Source: Pseudomonadota bacterium (GTDB lineage: Bacteria > Pseudomonadota > Gammaproteobacteria > Enterobacterales > Enterobacteriaceae). Taken from it: a stretch of DNA of 6,473 nt. The notes beneath the pieces are model-generated. The model saw only the letters and a list, made by a program, of their open reading frames with translations, ran no database searches and was not told where the DNA came from. Below, in pieces: positions 1 to 5,618 of this stretch. Position 1 is the stretch's first letter. Each line of letters begins with the position of its first letter. The stretch spans positions 1-6,473 of the forward strand of contig JAEYFY010000318.1 in the NCBI GenBank assembly GCA_023454395.1, written 5' to 3'. The position numbers were made by a program, and so were the translations under genes.

Positions 1-325
1 CATTGTAATTACCCTGTCTTTATCTGTAGGAATAGTGAGAGACCTCACACTAACCTGACAAAATATAGAGATAGGTGCAAGTTAATTTATTGATTATTTA
101 CCAAAGAATTAGAAGTGTTTCTTATAGCCTTCGTAGAGTTAACAAAAGACAGCCACAGAACGAACAAATATCAATGAGTTGTTAAAAAGAACCAAACATA
201 AAAGTGTAAGAATATTCTGCTATATCTTATTTTCTTTTTTAGGATAAATAAAAATATATTCTTGTTTAAGAAAATAGAGTAAAAATAGGAAAATGTAAAA
301 TAGTGTAATATATAAGAAAAACGTA

Positions 326-356
326 TTTACTTAGAGATGCCTTCACGCTTTATACT
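326..356 (+). promoter_or_regulatory. Possible sigma-70 promoter for the methyltransferase gene
   Basis: TTTACT at 326-331 matches four of six positions of the -35 consensus, and TATACT at 351-356 matches five of six of the -10 consensus. The 19-base spacer is longer than ideal. A transcript from here would have a leader of roughly 100 bases. The surrounding DNA is so AT-rich that chance matches are common, so this is only a candidate. Confidence 0.25.
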
Positions 357-400
357 GAAAGTCGTTATTCACTGGATGATGTATTTTCATAAATAAAAAT

Positions 401-420
401 AATGATGAACATTCTTCATT
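401..420. promoter_or_regulatory. Interrupted palindrome, candidate operator
   Basis: AATGATGAA and TTCTTCATT flank a 2-base centre and are complementary at eight of nine positions. The overlapping 19-mer at 398-416 agrees with the Fur-box consensus (GATAATGATAATCATTATC) at 14 of 19 positions by my count. It lies about 50 bases before the methyltransferase start, where a repressor site could act. In DNA this rich in A and T such a match is only suggestive, and the arm spacing (2) is not that of the classical 7-1-7 Fur element. Confidence 0.25.
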
Positions 421-457
421 TAATCTAAATATTATTTTACCTTAATTAAAAGGCACT

Positions 458-463
458 AGGAGG
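458..463 (+). promoter_or_regulatory. Strong Shine-Dalgarno site of the methyltransferase gene
   Basis: A full AGGAGG lies five bases upstream of the ATG at 469. It is the strongest ribosome site in the window and fixes this start codon. Confidence 0.8.
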
Positions 464-468
464 CGAAG

Positions 469-1038
469 ATGGATATATCCACATTCATTCCATTATCTAC
501 ATACTACTCATATTTAAAGCGGTTTGTGATCTCACCAACCACGATGGGTACTATTGCGCCTTCATCTCGTTGGTTATGTTATGAAATGTTAGATAAACTC
601 AATTGGCAACAGGATCTTCAGGTTGCTGAGTTAGGTGCTGGCACAGGTGTTATTACTCAACAGATCTTAAAAAGAATGTCGATAAATTCATCATTAGATG
701 TTTTTGAAATAGAACCCAGTTTTGCGACAGAATTAGATAAAATTAATGATAATCGATTAAGGGTTTATGCTGCATCGGCAGAGAAATTAAATAGTCATTA
801 TAATATGATTATTTCAGGGTTACCTTTTTTATCTATTCCTAAAAAAACAGGTTTAAGAGTTTTAAAACGAGTGCATAACGAGTTATTAAAAACCCAAGGT
901 TGTTTTGTATTATTCCAATATACAACTCGATATGAAAAAACGTTATCTCGTTATTTTCATTTAGAAAAAAAATTAGTTATGCGAAATGTTCCTCCTGCTT
1001 GGGTTTATTATTGTACGCCAAAACATAAAATAGGGTAA
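469..1038 (+). CDS. SAM-dependent methyltransferase, phospholipid N-methyltransferase (PmtA-like) family
   Basis: A 189-residue class I methyltransferase. The SAM-binding motif VAELGAGTG is at residues 52-60, followed by an acidic end of the second strand (FEIEP, 79-83). Where DNA and rRNA methylases carry an NPPY-like motif there is SGLPF (116-120), typical of the family of bacterial phospholipid N-methyltransferases (COG3963). The N-terminal stretch (about 5-35) has an aromatic and basic helix followed by SPTTMGTIAPSS, the conserved opening of that family; in known PmtA enzymes this region binds the membrane. FQYTTRY (149-155) and RNVPPAWVY (172-180) complete the family signature. PmtA makes phosphatidylcholine from phosphatidylethanolamine at the inner membrane, but the Enterobacterales are not known to make phosphatidylcholine, so the substrate here is uncertain. 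The start is set by AGGAGG. The gene is monocistronic and convergent with the MocR regulator. Family assignment is fairly sure, substrate is not. Confidence 0.8.
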   Translation: MDISTFIPLSTYYSYLKRFVISPTTMGTIAPSSRWLCYEMLDKLNWQQDLQVAELGAGTGVITQQILKRMSINSSLDVFEIEPSFATELDKINDNRLRVYAASAEKLNSHYNMIISGLPFLSIPKKTGLRVLKRVHNELLKTQGCFVLFQYTTRYEKTLSRYFHLEKKLVMRNVPPAWVYYCTPKHKIG

Positions 1039-1072
1039 ATACAAAGCTTGCTCGACGTTTATAGGGTAAATA
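1030..1072. repeat. 12-bp direct repeat at the end of the methyltransferase gene
   Basis: ATAGGGTAAATA occurs at 1030-1041 and again at 1061-1072, a 31-base period with 19 bases between copies. The first copy contains the methyltransferase stop codon (1036-1038). It could be a small local duplication or chance in AT-rich DNA. No insertion lies between the copies. Confidence 0.5.
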
Positions 1073-1118
1073 AAAACTAAGAATAAATGTTATTTATTTA
1101 GATAATACTTGAGCAAGC
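1046..1118 (-). terminator. Weak candidate 3' hairpin of the MocR gene
   Basis: GCTTGCTC (1046-1053) and GAGCAAGC (1111-1118) form a perfect 8-bp inverted repeat spanning the gap between the two convergent genes. A smaller AT-only hairpin (AATAAAT / ATTTATT, 1082-1098) lies inside. Read on the minus strand, the outer arm is followed only by TTTGTATTT. The loop is long and the U tract poor, so termination is doubtful. No better terminator is visible between the two genes. Confidence 0.2.
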
Positions 1119-2581
1119 AAAATAATACTCTTTTCAATTTCAATAGGATCATGAGCTGCATATCCTAATAATACGCCTTGTTTCGGGTAAGTTTGAATGC
1201 AATAACGAGATAAAGGCTGTATGGCTAATCCAATTTCTCGTGATTTTTTTACAATATATTCTTCTGTATAGTCAGCCTGTAGCCAGCAGACAATATGGAT
1301 ACCTGAGTCTGTTGGTTCAACACAGAAAACCTGAGATAAATGTGTTTTTATGGCATTAGTTAACACTTGATAGCGTTCATAGCAGGCTTTTCGTATTCGT
1401 CTAACATGGCGTGCATAATGCCCTTGAGAAATAAACAGCGCTAAAGTTGCTTGTTCTAAAAAGCCAGAATGTGAATCGGTATAATATTTAGCTGCTTTAA
1501 ATGCATCAACTAAAGGTAAAGGAACGACTAAAAAGCCTAAACGAAATCCGGGATACATCATTTTTGAGAATGTACCTGCATAAATAACACGCTGATATTT
1601 ATCTAAACCTTGTAGCGATTGAATGGGTTTAGAGTGATAGCGAAATTCACTATTGTAGTCATCTTCGAAGATCCACACATTATTGGATGATGCCCACTCT
1701 AATAACGCAATACGGCGTGAAAGTGAGAGGGTATTACCTAAAGGAAATTGATGCGAAGGTGTTGTAAAAACAAGTTTTGCTTCAGGGCAGTGCTCTATTC
1801 CTTGAGAAATATCCATTCCATCAATATCTGAGCTGATTGGGTGTGATTTTATCCCATAAGATGCGAAGATCCCGCGTGCGCTGTCATAACCAGGATCATC
1901 TAACCAAACAGTATCACCTTCTTTTAATAACACTCTGGCGGTGAGATTAATCGCTTGCTGTGTTCCATTTACAATAATGATTTGTTCAGGTTGGCAATAA
2001 AGACCCCGAGTTGATTGCATATATTGGCATATCATCTCTTTTAATGGTGTATAGCCAGTTGGCGAATTAAAGGTTGCGAGTGCTTTTTTTGATTGCCGCC
2101 AAACTCGTCCTAATAACCTTCCCCAAAGTTCATGTGGAAAAAGATCAACACAGCCAATACCAACATGAAATATCGGATTACTATTGATATTCGGTTGCGA
2201 TTGTTGCCAAAAAGCCTGTGCTTTTTGCATATTCGGATTTAGCGTTTCTAAGGGGCTTTCAATTGACGGTAAGGAAGTTGAGTCGGTCGTTTTAAACCAT
2301 GTATCTGAAATAATGGCATCAGGGATTGTGCTTGCAACAAAAGTACCCGCACCGCGTCGAGTAAATAAATAACCTTCATCAATTAAACGTTCAAACCCGG
2401 CAATAACAGAATTACGGGAAATCGACATCATTTCAGCTAAGGTACGGCTTGATGGTAGACGACTACCTGATGTTAAGCGCCCATCTAAAATAGCCTTTCT
2501 GATCGCGTGATAAACCTGAGAGCCAATAGGCCCTTCTTCTAAAACAAGGTTAGGGAAATAAGCCGTTTTTTTCTGTTTCAT
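1094..2581 (-). CDS. MocR-family transcriptional regulator (GntR winged helix plus aminotransferase-like domain)
   Basis: A 495-residue chimeric regulator of usual MocR length. Residues about 14-84 form a GntR-type winged helix (SGSRLPSSRTLAE at 38-50, SRNSV at 55-59, GYLFTRRGAGTFV at 70-82). After a linker, residues about 135-495 form a fold-type I aminotransferase-like domain with the family marks VNGTQQA (204-210), DDPGY (228-232), TPSHQFP (274-280), FEDDY (305-309) and GTFSK (336-340). K340 is the expected pyridoxal-phosphate lysine, and R347 lies in FRLGF. All cofactor-binding motifs look intact, so it probably still binds PLP, the usual effector partner in GabR, PdxR and relatives. The frame is open to 2716, but the 45-residue extension overlaps the divergent GNAT gene and the operator, so I start at 2581, where TAGGG lies eight bases upstream. 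It probably controls itself and the GNAT gene. The effector is unknown. Confidence 0.9.
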   Translation of the reverse strand: MKQKKTAYFPNLVLEEGPIGSQVYHAIRKAILDGRLTSGSRLPSSRTLAEMMSISRNSVIAGFERLIDEGYLFTRRGAGTFVASTIPDAIISDTWFKTTDSTSLPSIESPLETLNPNMQKAQAFWQQSQPNINSNPIFHVGIGCVDLFPHELWGRLLGRVWRQSKKALATFNSPTGYTPLKEMICQYMQSTRGLYCQPEQIIIVNGTQQAINLTARVLLKEGDTVWLDDPGYDSARGIFASYGIKSHPISSDIDGMDISQGIEHCPEAKLVFTTPSHQFPLGNTLSLSRRIALLEWASSNNVWIFEDDYNSEFRYHSKPIQSLQGLDKYQRVIYAGTFSKMMYPGFRLGFLVVPLPLVDAFKAAKYYTDSHSGFLEQATLALFISQGHYARHVRRIRKACYERYQVLTNAIKTHLSQVFCVEPTDSGIHIVCWLQADYTEEYIVKKSREIGLAIQPLSRYCIQTYPKQGVLLGYAAHDPIEIEKSIILLAQVLSK

Positions 2582-2619
2582 AAAGTGGACCCTATAAAAA
2601 CACAAAAAGTGTACCTTAT
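2582..2619. promoter_or_regulatory. Candidate MocR operator: 14-bp direct repeat
   Basis: AAAGTGGACCCTAT (2582-2595) and AAAGTGTACCTTAT (2606-2619) agree at 12 of 14 positions and start 24 bases apart. A weaker third element with the core GTACC lies at 2638-2642. MocR regulators usually bind paired direct repeats in the gap next to a divergent target gene. The first copy abuts the start codon and covers the ribosome site of the regulator (TAGGG, complement of 2590-2594), which would suit autoregulation. No clear -10/-35 pair could be chosen on either strand. Confidence 0.6.
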
Positions 2620-2708
2620 TGAGAACCAAAATTAAACGTACCATGACCACGATTAAAGGCAGGTGACTACTTGTTATAGCATTTATAAAAATAGAAGGAA
2701 GTGAAGAG

Positions 2709-3167
2709 ATGAGCACAACACCAATAACTGTTTCAATTCAGTTCGTTGAACAAGAGCATTATGCTCAATGGTTGCCGCATTGGTTAAGTTACCAAGCATT
2801 TTATAAAGTTGAGTTATCAGAAGAAATTACATTAAAAACATGGGCGCGTTTTTTTGACGAAAAAGAGCCTGTTTATTGTGCCATAGCGATGGAAGGTAAA
2901 AAGGTATTGGGCTTTGTTCACTATCTTTTTCATCGCTCAACATGGGCTGAAAGTGATTTCTGTTATTTAGAAGATTTATTTGTTTCACCAGATACGCGTG
3001 GTCGCCATGTGGGTAAGCAACTTATTGAGTTTGTTAATCAACAAGCAAAACAGCGTAATTGCGCTCGTTTATATTGGCATACGCAGGAAACCAACTTACG
3101 CGGTCAACGTTTATATAACTGGGTGGCAGAAAAACCGGGTGTGATTGAATACCGTATGGCGTTGTAA
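2709..3167 (+). CDS. GNAT-family N-acetyltransferase
   Basis: A 152-residue GCN5-related acetyltransferase of usual single-domain length, using acetyl-CoA to acetylate an amine on a small molecule or protein. The acetyl-CoA pyrophosphate loop is RGRHVG (97-102), in the expected strand-loop-helix context: YLEDLFVSPDTRG before it and KQLIEFVNQQAK after it. The C-terminal half has WHTQETN (123-129) and RLYNW (134-138), where the tyrosine sits in the position of the usual general acid. There is no signal peptide or membrane segment, so it is cytosolic. AAGGAAG at 2695-2701, seven bases before the ATG, supports the start. It is divergent from the MocR gene across a gap with repeat operators, so it is the likely regulated target. 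Amine-like substrates such as polyamines or amino-acid derivatives would fit a PLP-sensing regulator, but that is inference. Confidence 0.88.
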   Translation: MSTTPITVSIQFVEQEHYAQWLPHWLSYQAFYKVELSEEITLKTWARFFDEKEPVYCAIAMEGKKVLGFVHYLFHRSTWAESDFCYLEDLFVSPDTRGRHVGKQLIEFVNQQAKQRNCARLYWHTQETNLRGQRLYNWVAEKPGVIEYRMAL

Positions 3168-3196
3168 AAGAACATTAGGTAGGACAGATAGGGTAT

Positions 3197-3227
3197 AAAA
3201 GAGATGGCAAGATTTACCTTCTCTTTT
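3197..3227. terminator. Bidirectional terminator-like hairpin after the GNAT gene
   Basis: AAAAGAGATGG (3197-3207) pairs with CCTTCTCTTTT (3217-3227) at ten of eleven positions around a 9-base loop. Because the stem starts with AAAA and ends with TTTT, it would give a U run on transcripts from either strand. It sits between the GNAT stop and the end of the convergent dead gene, which is where a shared terminator belongs. The U run is short and lies within the stem, so efficiency is uncertain. Confidence 0.5.
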
Positions 3228-3261
3228 CTGAGTTAGGGTTATTTATTAGATTTAATTTGGG

Positions 3262-3469
3262 TTAATTAAATGCTTGTTGGCAATAGAACTCATTGCCAAC
3301 TTTTTTTGCTTCTTCACAAGCCTACAATTGTGCATTGTGATTTAGTGCTTCTGCATGGATTTGTTCAAACTCTCTTTTTTCTTATTCTTTAAAAATTAGC
3401 ATGCAAAGAAAAAGAGAAGAAAAGGGTCATTAAACTGATAAAGGTCGAAATAGATTTAATCAATATCAT
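3262..3469 (-). pseudogene. Decayed gene for a small secreted two-cysteine protein
   Basis: From an ATG at 3469 (or one four codons earlier, at 3481) the minus strand reads a signal peptide: a lysine near the start, a hydrophobic core with LMTLFFSFSL, and a likely cut after LHA. The frame then hits TAA at 3389-3391. Skipping one T in the T5 run just before (about 3391-3395) restores a frame reading KE, stop TAA (3382-3384), 19 codons with EKREFEQIHAEA, stop TAG (3322-3324), then 19 codons with ACEEAKKVGNEFYCQQAFN, and a final TAA (3262-3264). Both internal stops are one C-to-T change from glutamine codons (CAA, CAG). Repaired, it would be a protein of about 68 residues with two cysteines in the mature part, as expected of a periplasmic or secreted protein. 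I do not recognise the family. No good ribosome site is visible. The reading is my reconstruction and needs intact relatives to confirm it. Confidence 0.55.
3276..3307 (+). terminator. Rho-independent terminator downstream of the GNAT gene
   Basis: GTTGGCAAT (3276-3284) and ATTGCCAAC (3292-3300) form a perfect 9-bp stem with a 7-base loop, followed by seven T residues (3301-3307). The T tract serves rightward transcripts. It lies about 110 bases after the GNAT stop, beyond the first hairpin, and protects murQ from read-through. It overlaps the 3' end of the dead minus-strand gene. Confidence 0.8.
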
Positions 3470-3488
3470 GTAGAGTATCATTTGTAAT

Positions 3489-3523
3489 GATTTTGAAAAT
3501 CTTAACAATAATAATAGTATAAA
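3489..3523 (+). promoter_or_regulatory. Likely murQ promoter with an overlapping palindrome
   Basis: TTGAAA (3493-3498) is a good -35. It is followed by TAGTAT (3515-3520, spacer 16) or TATAAA (3518-3523, spacer 19) as the -10. A perfect 13-bp palindrome, GATTTTGAAAATC (3489-3501), covers the -35 and could be an operator. In E. coli murQ is repressed by the RpiR-type regulator MurR and activated by CRP. I see no convincing CRP site, and assigning the palindrome to a MurR-like protein is speculation. Confidence 0.45.
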
Positions 3524-3577
3524 AGCAGTTTATTTCTTCGACTTAATCAAACAAATAACAATATTGGGAGCGCGATA

Positions 3578-4477
3578 ATGGCGATTGACCTGAGCAATCT
3601 TGTCACTGAAAGTAGAAATCATCACAGTGAAAATATAGACACACTTTCAACATTAGATATGCTAAAAGTCATCAATAATGAAGATAAAAAAGTGCCATTA
3701 GCCGTCGAGAAAGTGTTACCTGAAATTGCCCAATTAGTTGATAAAATTGCAATTGCTTTTTCTCAAGGTGGTCGCCTTATTTATTGCGGAGCAGGCACAT
3801 CGGGCCGATTAGGGATTTTAGATGCTAGTGAATGTCCACCAACCTATGGTACACCTCATGAAATGGTGATTGGTTTAATTGCGGGTGGACACAAGGCTAT
3901 TTTACAAGCTGTCGAGAACGCAGAAGATAATACTCAATTAGGTGAACAAGATTTACGCCAACTTAATTTTAATGAACAAGATGTATTAGTGGGTATTGCC
4001 GCAAGTGGCAGAACCCCTTATGTCATTGGTGCTTTAAAGTATGCAAAATCATTAGGGGCGACAACAGGTGCAATTAGCTGTAATCCTGAAAGCCCTATTG
4101 CACAAATTGCGGATATCGCTATTACACCGATTGTGGGAGCCGAAGTGGTCACAGGATCATCACGTATGAAAGCGGGCACAGCACAAAAGCTTATCTTAAA
4201 TATGATAACAACGGCTGCGATGATAAAAATCGGCAAAGTGTTTGGTAATTTGATGGTCGATGTTGAAGCCACCAATGCCAAGCTTGTTGAGCGTCAAATT
4301 CGTATTGTGATGCAAGCAACGGAGTGTGAAAGATCTATCGCTGAAGAAGCATTATCACAATGTCAGCACCACTGTAAAACGGCAATTTTGATGATTTTAG
4401 CAGGGGTAGATGCACTTCAAGCCGCGCAGATGCTTAATCAAAATAAAGGGTTTATTAGAAAGGCGTTGGGTGAGTGA
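3578..4477 (+). CDS. murQ: N-acetylmuramic acid 6-phosphate etherase
   Basis: Cytosolic enzyme of peptidoglycan recycling and MurNAc use. It cleaves the D-lactyl ether of MurNAc-6-phosphate, giving GlcNAc-6-phosphate and D-lactate. At 299 residues it is the usual length (298 in E. coli). The sugar-isomerase (SIS) fold shows the phosphate loop [10 protein letters not shown] (70-79), DASECPPT (82-89) with E85, VENAED (112-117) with E116, then AASGRTPYV and [12 protein letters not shown]. By alignment from memory, E85 and E116 correspond to the catalytic E83 and E114 of E. coli MurQ. The C-terminal helical part ([11 protein letters not shown] at the end) is also typical. GGGAG (3566-3570) lies seven bases before the ATG. 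The gene stands alone: the MurNAc transporter murP and regulator murR are not beside it, so its substrate may come mainly from anhydro-MurNAc recycling (AnmK) or from genes elsewhere. It has its own terminator. Confidence 0.96.
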   Translation: MAIDLSNLVTESRNHHSENIDTLSTLDMLKVINNEDKKVPLAVEKVLPEIAQLVDKIAIAFSQGGRLIYCGAGTSGRLGILDASECPPTYGTPHEMVIGLIAGGHKAILQAVENAEDNTQLGEQDLRQLNFNEQDVLVGIAASGRTPYVIGALKYAKSLGATTGAISCNPESPIAQIADIAITPIVGAEVVTGSSRMKAGTAQKLILNMITTAAMIKIGKVFGNLMVDVEATNAKLVERQIRIVMQATECERSIAEEALSQCQHHCKTAILMILAGVDALQAAQMLNQNKGFIRKALGE

Positions 4478-4551
4478 CAGTAATACTTTAGTTTTTTTCA
4501 TGATAGCAAGAAATCGCAATAAAAATTGAGCGGTTATAAGATACTTACTTT

Positions 4552-4603
4552 AAAGGTCTACATATTGTTACTTAAATGGTAACAATGTGTAGACCTTTTT
4601 CTT
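4552..4603 (+). terminator. Strong rho-independent terminator of murQ
   Basis: The arms 4552-4571 and 4579-4598 pair over 20 bp with a single G-U wobble and a 7-base loop (TTAAATG). They are followed by T residues and CTT. The stem opens with AAA after a T, so it may also stop leftward transcripts that pass the yicC terminator. It lies 74 bases after the murQ stop. Confidence 0.85.
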
Positions 4604-4630
4604 GTGTGAATTTCTCCATGCTGAAACTAC

Positions 4631-4665
4631 AAAAAAGCCAGCTAATACAAGGTATCGGCTGGCTT
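4631..4665 (-). terminator. Rho-independent terminator of yicC
   Basis: AAGCCAGC (4635-4642) and GCTGGCTT (4658-4665) are a perfect 8-bp inverted repeat. Inside, ATAC (4645-4648) and GTAT (4652-4655) extend the hairpin after a 2x2 internal loop. On the minus strand the hairpin is followed by a run of T (complement of A at 4631-4636), so it terminates leftward yicC transcripts, about 30 bases past the stop. Confidence 0.8.
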
Positions 4666-4693
4666 AATGATGGCTGTAAACAGCTAAGAAATC

Positions 4694-5557
4694 TTACTCA
4701 ATATTTTGGATCTGCTCGCGCATTTGTTCAATTAAAACTTTTAATTCAATCGCTGAATTAGTGACTTCAGTATTAATTGATTTTGAAGCTAATGTGTTGG
4801 ATTCACGGTTAAATTCTTGCATCATAAAATCAAGGCGACGACCTACCGCTTCTTTTTTAACGAGAATTTTGCGCGTTTCTTTAACGTGGGCTTCTAATCT
4901 ATCCAACTCTTCAGCAACGTCTAAGCGTTGTGCTAGCATCACTAACTCTTGCTCTAAACGATTATTATCGATTTGAACTTGCGCTTCTTCTAATTTGCTG
5001 GTTAAGCGTTCACGTTGCCATTGTAAAATTTCTGGCATTTGAGTTCTTACTTTAACTACTTCTGCGCTAACCGCATCTAAGCGTTGCTCGATAAGTTCTT
5101 TAAGTGATTGTCCTTCAGCTTCGCGGCTTGCAATAAAAGCATCGATTGCTAGATCTAATTCAGCTAAAAGCTCTGTGCCAATTGCATCTAAGTCTTGCTC
5201 TTGTGCTGAAATCACACCCGGCCAACGTAAAATATCAAACGGGCTGATAGTGCCTTCATGGCTATGACTTTTTACCCAATTGGCAGAAACAATCAGTTGT
5301 TTTGCCAGATTTTCATCAAGATTCAGTTCACCTTGAAAGCGAGCATTAAGATCAAAACGTAAGTTACATTCAATTTTACCGCGCGTTAAGCGATTACGTA
5401 GACGTTCACGAATAACAGGCTCTAAACTACGTAATTGTTCAGGTAAACGAATATAAGTTTCCAGGTAGCGTTGGTTAACGGAACGCAGTTCCCACGCAGC
5501 GCTACCCCAGTCTTTTTTGATGTCTCGGCGAGCAAAAGCGGTCATGCTACGGATCAT
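4694..5557 (-). CDS. yicC: YicC family endoribonuclease
   Basis: A 287-residue protein, the same length as E. coli YicC and very similar to it from memory. The N-terminal YicC domain opens with MIRSMTAFAR, followed by RSVNQRYLE (26-34). The C-terminal DUF1732 part is the most conserved, with GRRLDFMMQEFNRE and NSAIELKVLIEQMREQIQN near the end. The middle is helical and rich in E, Q, L and R, consistent with the oligomeric helical arms of the family. YicC proteins are cytosolic RNases linked in E. coli to turnover of the small RNA RyhB. The start codon keeps the conserved first residues, although the upstream Shine-Dalgarno match is poor. It is divergent from rph, an arrangement also found in E. 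coli, and convergent with murQ. Confidence 0.95.
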   Translation of the reverse strand: MIRSMTAFARRDIKKDWGSAAWELRSVNQRYLETYIRLPEQLRSLEPVIRERLRNRLTRGKIECNLRFDLNARFQGELNLDENLAKQLIVSANWVKSHSHEGTISPFDILRWPGVISAQEQDLDAIGTELLAELDLAIDAFIASREAEGQSLKELIEQRLDAVSAEVVKVRTQMPEILQWQRERLTSKLEEAQVQIDNNRLEQELVMLAQRLDVAEELDRLEAHVKETRKILVKKEAVGRRLDFMMQEFNRESNTLASKSINTEVTNSAIELKVLIEQMREQIQNIE

Positions 5558-5589
5558 AATAGGGTCTCAATAATGTAAAAGATAAGACG

Positions 5590-5618
5590 ATTATAACCCT
5601 ATGCATCAATACAAGGAT
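5590..5618 (-). promoter_or_regulatory. yicC promoter (leftward)
   Basis: A perfect TATAAT on the minus strand (complement of 5590-5595) lies about 33 bases before the yicC ATG, implying a short leader of about 25 bases. The -35 region, around 5612-5618, has no good match to consensus. It would adjoin or overlap the -35 of the divergent rph promoter. Confidence 0.55.

Larger units (their letters stand above)
1..468. other. AT-rich noncoding region upstream of the methyltransferase gene
   Basis: No reading frame here has a plausible start, ribosome site and protein-like composition together. On the minus strand a CAT at 1-3 could be the ATG of a leftward gene lying outside the window: its upstream sequence carries AGGG (complement of 12-15) eight bases before the ATG, and an imperfect hairpin (GTGAG / CTCAC) sits nearby at about 35-48. 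The rest is strongly A+T-rich with short runs of A and T. Two possible regulatory elements are listed separately (326-356 and 401-420). The low GC could reflect acquired DNA or simply a long regulatory gap; the sequence alone does not decide. Confidence 0.6.
3168..3577. other. Gap between the GNAT gene and murQ: terminators, a dead gene and the murQ promoter
   Basis: This 410-base stretch holds no intact gene. From the left it carries a hairpin just after the GNAT stop (3197-3227), a second hairpin with a T tract (3276-3307), the decayed secreted-protein gene on the minus strand (3262-3469), and the likely murQ promoter with a short palindrome (3489-3523). Each is described in its own entry. 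Confidence 0.7.

Noticed and set aside
35..48. GTGAG-AGAC-CTCAC hairpin near the left edge
   Set aside because: Only five base pairs and no T tract. It might belong to the leader of a leftward gene, but that gene is not in the window.
143..247. An open stretch of about 34 codons on the plus strand (contains ERTNINELLKR)
   Set aside because: No ATG or GTG start, no ribosome site and no recognisable family. It could be a remnant, but unlike 3262-3469 nothing else supports it.
343..390. A 15-codon minus-strand peptide (MKIHHPVNND...)
   Set aside because: No ribosome site, no conserved neighbour it could lead, and a length expected by chance.
2184..2372. Plus-strand frame inside the MocR gene
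   Set aside because: Antisense to the conserved regulator, no ribosome site, no recognisable protein.
2582..2716. A 45-residue N-terminal extension of the MocR gene to an ATG at 2716
   Set aside because: It would overlap the start of the divergent GNAT gene and run through the repeat operator. The winged helix begins soon after the ATG at 2581, which has a reasonable ribosome site and gives the usual family length.
3479..3500. A CRP site upstream of murQ
   Set aside because: I looked for TGTGA-N6-TCACA because E. coli murQ responds to CRP. The sequence has only scattered matches.
4018..4281. Minus-strand frame inside murQ
   Set aside because: Antisense shadow of a highly conserved gene, with no ribosome site.
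4576..4976. Plus-strand frames across the murQ terminator and opposite yicC
   Set aside because: The first starts inside the terminator loop and the second is antisense to conserved yicC. Neither has protein-like composition or a ribosome site.
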